64,000 bases of DNA from Cinnamomum chago (Eukaryota > Streptophyta > Magnoliopsida > Laurales > Lauraceae). Made by a program: the position numbers and the translations under genes. Location: assembly GCA_038049695.1 (NCBI GenBank), contig CP142460.1, positions 26,496,001 through 26,560,000 on the forward strand, given 5' to 3'. Shown piece after piece: positions 1-9,740 of the stretch. How positions within the stretch are numbered: the first letter of the stretch is position 1; the number at the start of each line of letters is the position of its first letter. The notes under the pieces were generated by a model that worked only from the letters and a program-made list of their open reading frames with translations, was not told the origin of the DNA and did not search any database.

Positions 1-1821
1 TTCAAAGAAGACAAGCTTGGCTGCTGCGCACCAGGGACTACGTCCTTCATTGCCAGAGCACAGCCAGAGCTAACCGAAGCTCAAATCGCTCGTCGTATGC
101 GTCGCCGCACGGCATATCGACAAAAGAGACTAGAGAAGCAAAGAACCCAGGATTCTGCACTTCAGGTCTCCCAAAAATGGGTAGAAAAAGAAAGACCCGA
201 CCAAGTTGTTGCTGTTAATATGGTTGGCAAAACCAGAAAACGCCAGAAGTCAGCAACTAAAATCCATGTCAGACGACCGGTGACTCGTAGCGTCTCCCGG
301 ACACGAAGACATAAAGAAAACTCTCCCGCTCCTTCAAGCCAAGGATATCAGAGTGACCACTCTTCGAGCTCTTCATCTAAAAGAATGAGCTCCAGCTCAG
401 TCACCAAGACTGTATCCTCTTTCGACTCTCGAAGAATGAACGTCTTGGTCACAAATGCTGAGCAACCTCCGCCGCATGATGACGTAACCGCACGCATCTA
501 GCAGCTGGAGCAAGGGCAGCAAAGGATAGAGACTCTAATAGAGAACCTAATTCTCAATCTTCAGCGTCCACAAAACAATGAAGCTCCTCCAAGCCATCAA
601 GGCAACGAGGAAAATGCGGAAAACAGTGAGTCACGCGCCCTTACCAAAAAGGACGTTGACGATATCCTCGCCAAAGCAAAAGAAGAGGATACACTAAAGG
701 AGCATGGGATCAAGCCACCATATCCCTTGTGGATGGACTCGGTCCCGTTCCCTACAAAATTCAAGCAACCTACTCTCCAAACATATACGGGGAAAGGTTC
801 AGCCAGACAACACGTCATCCATTTCAAGATCCTGACGGGAGCTATTGCGGATCAAGATGCCCTCAAAATCCGCCTATTTGCAAGTACCCTAAAAGGTACG
901 GCCTTTGATTGGTACTCCACTCTGCCTGAGGACTCCATTCAAAATTGGGCCATGTTGGAGACACGCTTCCTAACCCACTTCAAAGGTGAGGATCATCCTG
1001 TTACTATGGGTCAGCTCTGCAGCCTAAAACAGGGATAGAATGAGTCAACATATGACTTCATTCACAAGTGGAAGGCAATGGCATACAAATGCTCCGATGT
1101 ACTGCCACAAGCGTCACTGGTCGACATCTGCCGAAACAACATGAGAGCAAGAATCCGCTCCATGATCATCGGCAACAAATCAAAGAACCTGGGAGAACTC
1201 CTGGAAGCAGCCATGGAAGCTGAAACGGTGATCAAAGACCTAAACAGTCAGAAGTCATCAAAGAAAGAGCCGACTGCCATTGCAACCTCAAAACCAAAGA
1301 AAAAGGAGGTTCTCACTTTGCAAACCAAGTCAGCTCCTCAGCCGCCAAAGAAAGCTGAAAACAAAGCTGCAGGTAAAAAGCCTGAACTCTCTGATGCCTT
1401 CAAAGAACGAGTAGAGAAGAAATACCCGTTCGATGAAGATGTTGAAGAAATTTTTGGGGCACTTCTCGCAAACGATAAACTCACCTTGCCTGACCCCAAA
1501 AGACCAGGAGATGTTGGCAAAACCAACGATCCTCGGTACTGTCCATACCATCAGATGGTCTCGCATCCTCTCAATCAATGCTTTGTTGTGAGAGAGAAGA
1601 TAAATGAGATGTGGAAAAAACGGAGTCATTACCTTCGACAAGAACTATGGGCCTGCCTCCGTCAACATGGTGTCGTATGGACAAAAACAAAAATCACCAA
1701 AAGAGAAGATCACTACTTCCTTCAAAGTGATAAAGATGACCCAGACGTCCCAAGAGTTGGTTCCATATCCAACATCAGACGGACAACCCATACGGGTACA
1801 CCCCGATATCCTAGAAGATGA
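1..1821 (+). pseudogene. gag: gag region of copy A (5' partial, two nonsense codons)
   Basis: Gag forms the virus-like particle and binds the element's RNA. The frame is open from base 1, so the true start lies upstream; copy D shows a start codon followed by MAASLTITFDESKYQ. A basic, Ser-rich N-terminal part is followed by the retrotransposon gag core around 780-1100 (FDWYSTLPEDSIQNWAMLETRF). TAG stops at 499-501 and 1036-1038 interrupt one continuous frame; copy D has CAA at the place of the first. Near 1537-1581 a YCPYHQMVSHPLNQC stretch is the histidine/cysteine motif usual in Tat gags in place of a classical zinc knuckle. An extra A in the run at 1616-1621 shifts the frame, and pol continues in the next frame; frame 1 stays open to 1821 only by chance. 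Confidence 0.88.
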
Positions 1822-3793
1822 AGATTGGGAGGTCGTCAAAACAAAGCCCACCGCTCAACAGCAAAGGCAAGCCAGGAGACAACTCCGCAGGCTCAAACAG
1901 CAGGAGAAAACTCCGAAAAAGCAAGAAGTCGCTGAAAAGGCAAAAACCTCCTTTACCGCTTCACTGGGGGCAATAGAAGAGTCCTCTCCTAAGGCTTCAA
2001 AGGCGGCAAGAAAATTCACTCTTGGTGATTTCATGCCACCACACCTCAAAGATGAAACTACGCAGGGGGCATCATACTCTTGCAACTCAGTGGTCGGATT
2101 CTCCATGGATGGATATGAGTCCAGTGACACCGCTAGTGACATCGATGAGAGGGAGGAATCCCTCGAAACAGGAGAATATCTCTCCGACGAGGAATGGATC
2201 CCTGAATCTCATCTTATGCCAGTAATCTGGTATAACCCATTACAGCCGCAAGGATCCTGGTCTGATGATGAAGAAGACCAAGAGGCTGTCCAAGAAAATA
2301 CTCTAGTGGAACCCAACCATGTTGAACCACAAGGAGCAGACGAAGAAGAAGATTTGGCTCCCGTGCCTAATCTCGATGAATACGCAAGGATCTTGCAGCA
2401 CCTTGCTATAGAGCAAGAACAAGGTCGCATCAATCAGCTTCGTCACAACCCAGCACCGGAAGTTCCTGAAAATTTACAGGAATCTCCCCCGGTAACCCCG
2501 AAAAACGAAGAAAGCTGTTGGATTGATGATCCTCTTACATCTGAGGACGAATCTGATTCCCAACAGTTCATCTTGGAGGCATCTTCCGTCAAAGTTACTT
2601 GCAATGCAATAACTCAGGATGATAATTCCTCACCTTCTCAGGCTTCGTCTCCTGAAACAGTGACATCGGAACTCAAACCTCTTCCGACTGATCACCTTGA
2701 AGAAATTCCAGCCGGCGAAATCTTCTTCAGAGAAAATTCGGTTAATTGGTCCCAAATGCCCGATCTCATCGATGATGTCTGGACCGACAAAATCTTCGAT
2801 AAAGAAGGAAAGTTGCTGGATGCTGTTCAGGACTTGTTCCCGGAAAATGCTCCATGCAACACAATTACTGAAGATGGCAATGCTGACACAGAGACATCTT
2901 CAGCAAATGAGAAGGAACAACCCCTCGATCTCGAGGGTGATCTTCTAAACAAAGACCCTTCTCCAGAAGCTCTTGAAGTTGGTAGAGGTACCCGTTCTGG
3001 CCGGGATTACCACAAAAACTACAACCAACCTTCTACTTCTTATGTAAATCCTTCGGGAAAACAAGCTGTAAACGCCCCTAGTGGCAAGAATAATGAAAAT
3101 GCAGGCCCCAAGGAGGCTTTCAAGTACGACTTGATTCAGCACTTCAAACACATACCTGCACGTCTGCACATCCTAGACTTATTACGAATGTCACCACAGA
3201 CTTGTGATAGTCTCATTTCAGAACTACAAATGCTGGATGCGGATGTCGACAAACATGCCCCACAAGTCCTACAAATTGAAATGGACCATAGGGTCAAAAA
3301 GTCAAAGACTCCCTCAAAAGGAGAAAAGAAGAAAACTGAGGGATCCTGCATCGAATGCCTCTCGGTTCAAAAAGCAGCAAGTGCAAACATCGCCTTCACC
3401 AAGGAAGACCTCCTGCTAGGCGAGACAAAGCACAACCGACCCCTGTACTTCACTGGGTACATCAAAGAGGTACCACTACGCAGAATCCAGATCGATCCAG
3501 GTTCTGCACTCAACCTCATCTCCACTTCGGCACTCGAAGAACTGGGCATTCCGCCTAGCAAGCTGAGCCACACGTCTGTGTCCATCTTTGGATATGATGG
3601 CAGCGCTCAAAGGCCGATCGGCAAAATCAGGCTCAAGTTGCAAATCGGTGATCTTATCTCCGAGGTCACTGTCTATGCAATAAAGACCCCTTCATGCTTA
3701 ACATCCTTCTCGGACGCCCCTGGATACACGAGAATGGTGTTGTCCCTTCGACTTTACATCAGTGCATCAAGTTCGTTGGCAATGACGGCTTGA
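1604..3793 (+). CDS. pol: gag C-terminus, acidic linker and aspartic protease (copy A)
   Basis: This 729-codon frame continues the polyprotein after the frameshift at about 1616-1621; the ATG at 1604 is not a natural start. Residues 30-480 are a low-complexity acidic, Ser/Glu-rich linker. The retropepsin-like protease begins around 3440, with the active-site motif DPGSALNLI near 3494-3520 (family pattern D-S/T-G; here DPG) and a downstream hydrophobic strand. Protease would cut the Gag-Pol precursor inside particles. A second frameshift at about 3690-3705, just before the conserved ILLGRPWIHENG segment, throws the reading into another frame, and this one ends at 3793. The shifts (+1, then back) support an ancestral single gag-pol ORF. 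Confidence 0.85.
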   Translation: MRCGKNGVITFDKNYGPASVNMVSYGQKQKSPKEKITTSFKVIKMTQTSQELVPYPTSDGQPIRVHPDILEDEDWEVVKTKPTAQQQRQARRQLRRLKQQEKTPKKQEVAEKAKTSFTASLGAIEESSPKASKAARKFTLGDFMPPHLKDETTQGASYSCNSVVGFSMDGYESSDTASDIDEREESLETGEYLSDEEWIPESHLMPVIWYNPLQPQGSWSDDEEDQEAVQENTLVEPNHVEPQGADEEEDLAPVPNLDEYARILQHLAIEQEQGRINQLRHNPAPEVPENLQESPPVTPKNEESCWIDDPLTSEDESDSQQFILEASSVKVTCNAITQDDNSSPSQASSPETVTSELKPLPTDHLEEIPAGEIFFRENSVNWSQMPDLIDDVWTDKIFDKEGKLLDAVQDLFPENAPCNTITEDGNADTETSSANEKEQPLDLEGDLLNKDPSPEALEVGRGTRSGRDYHKNYNQPSTSYVNPSGKQAVNAPSGKNNENAGPKEAFKYDLIQHFKHIPARLHILDLLRMSPQTCDSLISELQMLDADVDKHAPQVLQIEMDHRVKKSKTPSKGEKKKTEGSCIECLSVQKAASANIAFTKEDLLLGETKHNRPLYFTGYIKEVPLRRIQIDPGSALNLISTSALEELGIPPSKLSHTSVSIFGYDGSAQRPIGKIRLKLQIGDLISEVTVYAIKTPSCLTSFSDAPGYTRMVLSLRLYISASSSLAMTA

Positions 3794-5697
3794 TACATCG
3801 AGTGTTTGCAGACAAAAAGCCCTTCAAAGGCAAAGAAGTCTATTTCGCAGATGCTCAGATGTACAAAGATGAAAAAGAAGAAAGGGAGGAAGAAACAGCA
3901 CCCTTTGCCGAAAGTCTCCAGAAAGACAAAGGCAAGGCTCCTCAGCAATCACCAGAAGAAAGTAAACCCTCTATCAAAACCGAAGAGAATAATCAATCTC
4001 CCTTCATGGTCTCCCTCAAGTCTTCAAAGCCTCTGGTGATCACCACCAAAGCAAAGAAGACAAAACAAAAGGCTGGGGCCAAGTTTGCTGTCTCCTTCGT
4101 GTCTATCTTGCAAGACATGAATTCGGACTCAGAGCCAGAAGACGATACATTGTCAAGCCGAGCTGATGATCAACAAGTTCAGCCCGCTCTCACTCCGATG
4201 GAGACAACCGTTGACATAGAAGATCCGGCATCTGCTTCCTTCGTTGTTCCAGCAACATCAGCAGAAGAAAAGCCAATCTTCTTCCATAAATCGGGAGTTT
4301 CTTCATCAAATTCTTCGCTTGAACCTTTCCAAAATGAAGGTATGCCTCAACTATCCCTGTATAGTCCAATGGCGCAAGCTATCATGAAGAAAATAGGCTA
4401 CGACGCTCAGAACCCAATCGGTTTGGGAGATGGTCGTGGTATTATCACGCCATTGGAACCAACCCTGACCAAAAGTCAACTGGAAAGTTGGAAACCCCAC
4501 CGCCACATAGAAAAGTCTTCATATGGGATGGGGTATGATCCTGACGCCTCCTTGAGACAGTTGACACAAAGGCCGCAAAGTCATCCTGTCGACCAAGCCT
4601 CAACATCTCATATTAATGAAGACATTGATCTCCCTGGATATTTCTTTGAAGAGTTGACCATCAAGGATCCAGGAAGTTTATCCAATTGGTATGATTCCTC
4701 TGATGATGAAGAAGAATTGTTAGATAATACAGATACACGGTTCTCTGACCCAGAAGAACCACTGTCTCCAAAGGAAGTGCCTTACTTCGACCTAGTTTCA
4801 ACAGGTGATTGGGACCACCTCATAGCAAATCTTGAGAAAAGTACCAATCAAGAAGACCCATGGACAAAAGCAGAGCCATGGTCTGTAGATACCTTTGGAA
4901 CTCCAGAAGGCTTTGTTGGGTTGGAAGCCTCCGAAAATATTGTGGAGGAACCACCTTCAAACCTTCCAACTGAAGATTCTGTTCAAAAGATAGACTTGGG
5001 AACACCTGATAACCCACGTCCTGTATTCATAAGCAAGAATATAAAGGATGATGAGTTACCCGAGTATATCGCGTTTCTTCATGAGTTCGTTGATTGTTTT
5101 GCATGGTCTTACGCTGAGATGCCTGGCTTAGACCCCAAAATAGCAGTCCACAAACTCAATCTTCAAAAAAATATCAAGCCTGTCAAACAAGGCCAAAGAA
5201 GGTTCCGTCCTGATGTGATGGACAAAATTGAACAAGAAGTTCAAAAACTCAAAAGCGTTGGCTTCATCCGTGAGGAACAACATCCTGAATGGTTGGCCAA
5301 CATCGTCCCCGTGATAAAGAAAAACGGGCAAATCAGGGTCTGCATTGATTACAGAGACCTAAACAATGCATGCCCAAAAGATGAATTCCCGCTCCCTATA
5401 CTGGAGGTGATGATCGACAACACCTGTGGGTTCGAGCGAATGACATTCATGGATGGCTTCTCTGGCTACAATCAGATAAAGATGCATCATGAAGATGAAA
5501 AACACACAGCATTTCGAACCCCGTTCGGCGTGTATTGCTACACTGTCATGCCATTCGGTCTGAAGAATGCCGGCGCTACATATCAGAGGGCTATGATGAA
5601 GATCTTCCAAGATATGCAGCACAAGACGGTCGAATGTTATGTCGACGACCACGCCGTCAAAATCAAAAGAAAAGAAGACCATCTCAAAGATCTTTGA
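3694..5697 (+). CDS. pol: protease C-terminus, linker and reverse transcriptase fingers/palm (copy A)
   Basis: Polyprotein segment of 667 codons. It opens with the end of the protease (ILLGRPWIHENG), then a second acidic linker containing a G-patch-like stretch near 4330-4460 (MKKIGYDAQNPIGLGDGRG). Reverse transcriptase begins around 5150: RVCIDYRDLNNACPKD, then FRTPFGVYCYTVMPFGLKNA, then the catalytic YVDD at 5638-5649. It copies the element's RNA into DNA in the particle. The frame stops at TGA 5695-5697 where CGA (Arg) would continue in frame, a C-to-T change typical of deaminated methylcytosine. The same frame carries on in the next segment, so this is one gene cut by one nonsense codon. 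Confidence 0.9.
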   Translation: MLNILLGRPWIHENGVVPSTLHQCIKFVGNDGLIHRVFADKKPFKGKEVYFADAQMYKDEKEEREEETAPFAESLQKDKGKAPQQSPEESKPSIKTEENNQSPFMVSLKSSKPLVITTKAKKTKQKAGAKFAVSFVSILQDMNSDSEPEDDTLSSRADDQQVQPALTPMETTVDIEDPASASFVVPATSAEEKPIFFHKSGVSSSNSSLEPFQNEGMPQLSLYSPMAQAIMKKIGYDAQNPIGLGDGRGIITPLEPTLTKSQLESWKPHRHIEKSSYGMGYDPDASLRQLTQRPQSHPVDQASTSHINEDIDLPGYFFEELTIKDPGSLSNWYDSSDDEEELLDNTDTRFSDPEEPLSPKEVPYFDLVSTGDWDHLIANLEKSTNQEDPWTKAEPWSVDTFGTPEGFVGLEASENIVEEPPSNLPTEDSVQKIDLGTPDNPRPVFISKNIKDDELPEYIAFLHEFVDCFAWSYAEMPGLDPKIAVHKLNLQKNIKPVKQGQRRFRPDVMDKIEQEVQKLKSVGFIREEQHPEWLANIVPVIKKNGQIRVCIDYRDLNNACPKDEFPLPILEVMIDNTCGFERMTFMDGFSGYNQIKMHHEDEKHTAFRTPFGVYCYTVMPFGLKNAGATYQRAMMKIFQDMQHKTVECYVDDHAVKIKRKEDHLKDL

Positions 5698-5733
5698 GAA
5701 GTCTTCTTCCGACTTCGCAAACACAAACTGCGA

Positions 5734-8316
5734 ATGAATCCCCTCAAATGCTTCTTCGGCATTTCATCGGGTAAGTTTCTCGGATTCATAGTACGGAAAG
5801 CTGGCATAGAGCTTGAACCCGTCAAAGTCAAGGCTATCCTAGAAATGCCATCTCCAAGAACCCTAAGACAATTAAAAGGGCTCCAAGGAAGATTGGCATA
5901 CATTCGACGGTTCATCTCCAACCTATCAGGGAAGTGCCGTCCATTCTCTCGGTTAATGAAAAAAGGTGTCGATTTTGTCTGGGATGCTGAATGTGAAGCC
6001 GCGTTCCAGGACATCAAATCATACCTGACTAAACCTCCAGTGTTGGCTGCCCCCACAACTGGAAAACCATTCCTCTTGTACACAAGAGCCCTTGACTGTT
6101 CTTTAGGCGCTCTACTCGCACAAAAGAATGGCGAGGGAAAAGAAGCTGCTCTATATTACCTTAGCCGCATGTTGATAGGTGCAGAGCATCGCTACTCTCC
6201 AGTCGAAAAAGAATGCTTGGCAGTGATGTTCGCCGTACAAAAACTGCGTCACTACCTGCTATCCAACACAGTGTACCTAATTTCGAGGATCAACCACCTA
6301 AAGGTCCTTGTCACGAAAGCAGGTTCTCTTAATGCCCGACTGGCAAAATGGTCCATCCTCCTGTCACAATTTGACATTAGGTATGTACCACAAAAAGCAA
6401 TCAAAGGCCAAGCTCTAGCGGATTTCCTCGCCGAGCATCCATTGCCTAAAGATTCTCCACTCAGGGACGACCTCCCAGACGAACCGGTCTACAGTGTGGA
6501 GACTTCCTTATCAAATGCTTCCTGGCACATGTACTTCGATGGCGCAACCAGGACAAATGAAAAGGGAAATCAAATATCGGGAATTGGCATTCTCTTTGTT
6601 AGTCCCGACAAATACATGATTCCACACGCATTCTCGCTACTGGAACTATGTTCAAACAATGCAGCTGAGTACCAAGCCCTCATCGTAGGATTGGAGCTCG
6701 CCCTTGAATCCTGCATTACTACACTGGAAGCTTTTGGAGACTCTCAACTGATCGTCAACCAGATGAATCAGAAATTTGAAGTCAGGAAGCCCGATCTGTT
6801 GCCTTACTATAACAAGGCACAATCGCTTCGACAAAAGTTCAACATCTGTCACATCACCCACATCCTCAGAGGTGAAAACATTAGTGCAGATGCCCTGGCT
6901 GGACTTGCTGCATCTATGGCAATCCAAGAAGAGGAAATCATGCAAATTACAGTGTGTCAAAAAAGGATTCTCCCTCCTCTCAACACACATCAAGCAGTTG
7001 CTGAATGCCATCAAGTGGTTGGAAGTCGGATCTCCGTCCTTAAACCTCTGATCGGCGACTGGAGGGATCCGTTCATTGATTACATAATGTTCGGAATCCT
7101 ACCTGAAGATCCAAAAGAACGGGTAAGCATCCAAAGGCGAGCCCCAAACTTTCATTTGGATATTCCTTCAAAAATGCTGTATAGAAAATCCTATAATGGA
7201 ATACTTCTACGCTGCTTGTCACAACAAGAGGCTGAGGAAACACTCAAAGAAGTACATGCTGGTCTTTGTGGAGCCCATCAGGCTGGGCCTAAGCTCTACG
7301 ATCAGATAAAAAGGTTAGGTTATTATTGGCCTACCATGGTGGCTGATGCAATGCAATTTGCTAAGCGCTGCCAACAATGCCAAGTTCATGGAGATTATGT
7401 CCACATGCCTCCGGAATGGCTGCATCCTACAGCAATCTCATGGCCTTTTGAAGCCTGGGGTATGGACATCATAGGTCCTATCTCCCCTCCATCGAGCAAA
7501 GGTCATCGCTTCATCTTCGCCGCTACGGATTATTTCTCCAAGTGGTCAGAAGCATTTGCGCTTAGTGAAATGAAGACCTCATCAGTCCTTCAGTTCTTGC
7601 TCACCAACATCATTTGTCGCTTCGGCATACCTAAAAGATTCGTCCATGATAACGGACCACAGTTCCGCGATCACCAATTCTACAAGTTCTGCGATAAATA
7701 CAAAATCCAAAGTTGTCCTTCAACTCCGTACAATCCGGCGGCGAATGGGCTAACAGAGGCCTTCAACAAGACGCTCTGCAAAATCCTCAAGAAAATGGTC
7801 TCTAGTCACAAAAGAGATTGGGGCGACAAACTGCCTGAAGCTTTGTGGGCCTATCGAACCACAGTTCGAGGACCAACCCATAGCACACCATTCTCCTTGG
7901 TCTATGGATGCGAAGCTGTTGTCCCTTTGGAAGTTCAAATTCCTTCCTTAAGGGTATCGCTACAAAATGACATGACGCAAGAAAGTAATGTCAAATTAAG
8001 ACTCCAAGAGCTGGATAACCTCGATGAGAGACGGCTCGAAGCTCTACAAAGCATTGAACTCTACCAAGCACGCATGGCAGGAGCTTTTGACAAAAAGGTC
8101 AGGCAACGCGCCTACAAAAAGGGAGACTTGGTTCTTACAGTAAAAAGACCAATGGTTTTTGCCAACAAATCCAAAGGCAAATTTGAACCAAAATGGGAGG
8201 GACCTTTCGTCATCGACAAAGTCTTCTCCAACGGCGCATACGCTCTTCTAAATATGGAAGGTGACAGATGTATGCTGCCCATCAATGGAAAGTTCTTGAA
8301 GCGGTACTACCCTTGA
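5734..8316 (+). CDS. pol: RT connection, RNase H, archaeal-type RNase H and integrase (copy A)
   Basis: In-frame continuation after the 5695 stop, 860 codons. Order: RT thumb/connection (to about 6040), native RNase H (KPFLLYTRALDCSLGALLAQ ... RHYLL), then a second RNase H beginning MYFDGATR at 6529 with SNNAAEYQAL, GDSQLIVNQ and ADALA, the acquired archaeal-type domain of Tat elements. Integrase follows: zinc-binding H-H/C-C (HAGLCGAH near 7256, CQQC near 7369), catalytic D in GMDIIGP (about 7460), second D in HDNGPQF (about 7645) and E in LTEAFNK (about 7750). The C-terminal basic segment ends FLKRYYP and TGA at 8314-8316. No other break occurs in this part, so A is fairly young. Confidence 0.93.
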   Translation: MNPLKCFFGISSGKFLGFIVRKAGIELEPVKVKAILEMPSPRTLRQLKGLQGRLAYIRRFISNLSGKCRPFSRLMKKGVDFVWDAECEAAFQDIKSYLTKPPVLAAPTTGKPFLLYTRALDCSLGALLAQKNGEGKEAALYYLSRMLIGAEHRYSPVEKECLAVMFAVQKLRHYLLSNTVYLISRINHLKVLVTKAGSLNARLAKWSILLSQFDIRYVPQKAIKGQALADFLAEHPLPKDSPLRDDLPDEPVYSVETSLSNASWHMYFDGATRTNEKGNQISGIGILFVSPDKYMIPHAFSLLELCSNNAAEYQALIVGLELALESCITTLEAFGDSQLIVNQMNQKFEVRKPDLLPYYNKAQSLRQKFNICHITHILRGENISADALAGLAASMAIQEEEIMQITVCQKRILPPLNTHQAVAECHQVVGSRISVLKPLIGDWRDPFIDYIMFGILPEDPKERVSIQRRAPNFHLDIPSKMLYRKSYNGILLRCLSQQEAEETLKEVHAGLCGAHQAGPKLYDQIKRLGYYWPTMVADAMQFAKRCQQCQVHGDYVHMPPEWLHPTAISWPFEAWGMDIIGPISPPSSKGHRFIFAATDYFSKWSEAFALSEMKTSSVLQFLLTNIICRFGIPKRFVHDNGPQFRDHQFYKFCDKYKIQSCPSTPYNPAANGLTEAFNKTLCKILKKMVSSHKRDWGDKLPEALWAYRTTVRGPTHSTPFSLVYGCEAVVPLEVQIPSLRVSLQNDMTQESNVKLRLQELDNLDERRLEALQSIELYQARMAGAFDKKVRQRAYKKGDLVLTVKRPMVFANKSKGKFEPKWEGPFVIDKVFSNGAYALLNMEGDRCMLPINGKFLKRYYP

Positions 8317-8700
8317 AGGCTTCTTCCATCGGGTCAGAGCGACGCCTGCACGGCCAAAGCCTATTCCTAGGTATCTGCTCGTCAAACCCACTCCTTTTGA
8401 AATTTTCATCCTCTTGTTGAAATTTCTAAAAAAAAAAAAAAACCCTCAAAACAATGTTTCTTTCATCGTTTCATTGTTCAAAAAAAAAAAAAAAAGCAAA
8501 TCCAAAAATCCAAGTTTAGGAGCTTCTTCCCAAACTTAACCAAAATTTTCGATCCTTGAAACCAAAATTCACGGTTTGAAACAAAATCAGGACCTAGGGA
8601 TTTCAGCCCTAGTCCATCCCGACTTTTACCACCAAAATGGTTTTGAGTCAAAATTTACGACCCTCGTGTCTTTAAACAAAAAAAAAAAATGGTTTTTCAA
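8317..8700 (+). other. post-pol spacer of copy A
   Basis: Non-coding. It holds A-runs near 8430 and 8481 and leads into the first repeat array. The same stretch follows pol in copy B (18761-19130) and, reversed, in copy D (40100-40440). No separate gene is visible. Confidence 0.6.
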
Positions 8701-9110
8701 AAACCGCAGGGAAGCGACGTTCAGTCGATACTTGCAAAACCCAAAATCGGAAGGATGCGAACCCCATTCGATACTTCCAAAACCTCAAAATTTCAAAAAT
8801 CGTGGAGACGCAACGTTCCAGTTGATATCCACAACTCAAATTTTAAAACAAACAAAAAAAAAAACAAAGGTTCGAAAAAACCTTAAACTTCAAAAATCGT
8901 GGGGAAGCGACATTCCATCGATACCCACAAAACAAAATTTTTTGAAGACAAAAGCAAGGAAGCGACATCCCATCGATACTTGCACCCAAATCCGCGAGAA
9001 GGCGACATTCCATCGATACTCCAACCGAATGAGCAAGGAAGCGACATTCCATCGATACTTGCAATACCATTCAGCAGGGAGGCGACTTTTAGTCGATACT
9101 TGCATTTTTG
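8701..9110 (+). repeat. array of about eight CGATAC-ending units, copy A
   Basis: Degenerate units of the form GCGACATTCCATCGATACTT recur at about 8709, 8757, 8810, 8904, 8958, 9000, 9039 and 9079, separated by unlike spacers of 15-70 bp. Each has the palindromic core ATCGAT or a TCGATAC variant. The array is conserved in copies B and D, so it belongs to the element. Chance reading frames across it are not genes. Confidence 0.85.
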
Positions 9111-9114
9111 AAAA

Positions 9115-9740
9115 CCAAAAACCTGGCTTTCACGCCAAAAAACCCGGCTTCCATGCCAAAAATTCGGCTTTCACGCCAAAAAAAAAAACCAAAAACCTGG
9201 CTTTCACGCCAAAAACTCGACTTTTATGCCAAAAATCAAAATTCGGCTTCCATGCCAACAAAACAAAATTCGGTTTTCAAAAAAAAAAAATCCGGCTTTC
9301 ATGCCACTCCAAAAAAATCGGCCTTCATGCCACCTCAAAATCTGGCTTTCATGCCAAAAACAAAAAATCTGGCTTCCATGCCAAAAATAAATTTCGGCTT
9401 TCATGCCAAAAACAAAATCTGGTTCTTACACCAAAAACAAAACCGGCTCTCATGCCGCAAACCAAATCTTGGCTCTCATGCCACAAAATCTTTGGCTCCC
9501 ACGCCAAAAACTCGGCTTTCATGCCATTTTAAAAAAAAAAAAAAAACCGGCTTTTACGCCAACCAAAACAAAAACCCGGCTTGCATGCCAACAAAACAAA
9601 CTGGTTTTCAAAACAAACCGGCTATAGATGCCATCCAAATCCGGCTATAGATGCCACCTGAAATTTGGCTTTCATGCCGTAAACAAAATCTGGCTCCCAT
9701 GCCAAAACATGTCTCAAAAACTGGCTCTCATGCCTAAAAC
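9115..9740 (+). repeat. array of GGC-N6-GCC mini-hairpin units, copy A
   Basis: About 28 short units such as GGCTTTCATGCC, GGCTTTCACGCC, GGCTTCCATGCC and GGCTATAGATGCC, separated by short A-rich spacers. Each can pair GGC with GCC around a 6-8 nt loop. The array lies between pol and the opposite-strand gene, and is also present in copies B and D. The GGCTATAnATGCC variant also occurs in the LTRs. Confidence 0.88.

Noticed and set aside
8576-9650. 318- and 180-codon plus-strand frames full of FHAKN repeats (also in copy B)
   Set aside because: They arise from reading through the mini-hairpin array. The frame is open only because the A-rich units lack stops, and copies differ by frameshifts with no sign of protein conservation.
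8701-9740. CRISPR-like look of the short-repeat arrays
   Set aside because: Units are degenerate and spacer lengths irregular, there are no cas genes, and the arrays sit inside a plant retrotransposon with the same array in other copies.
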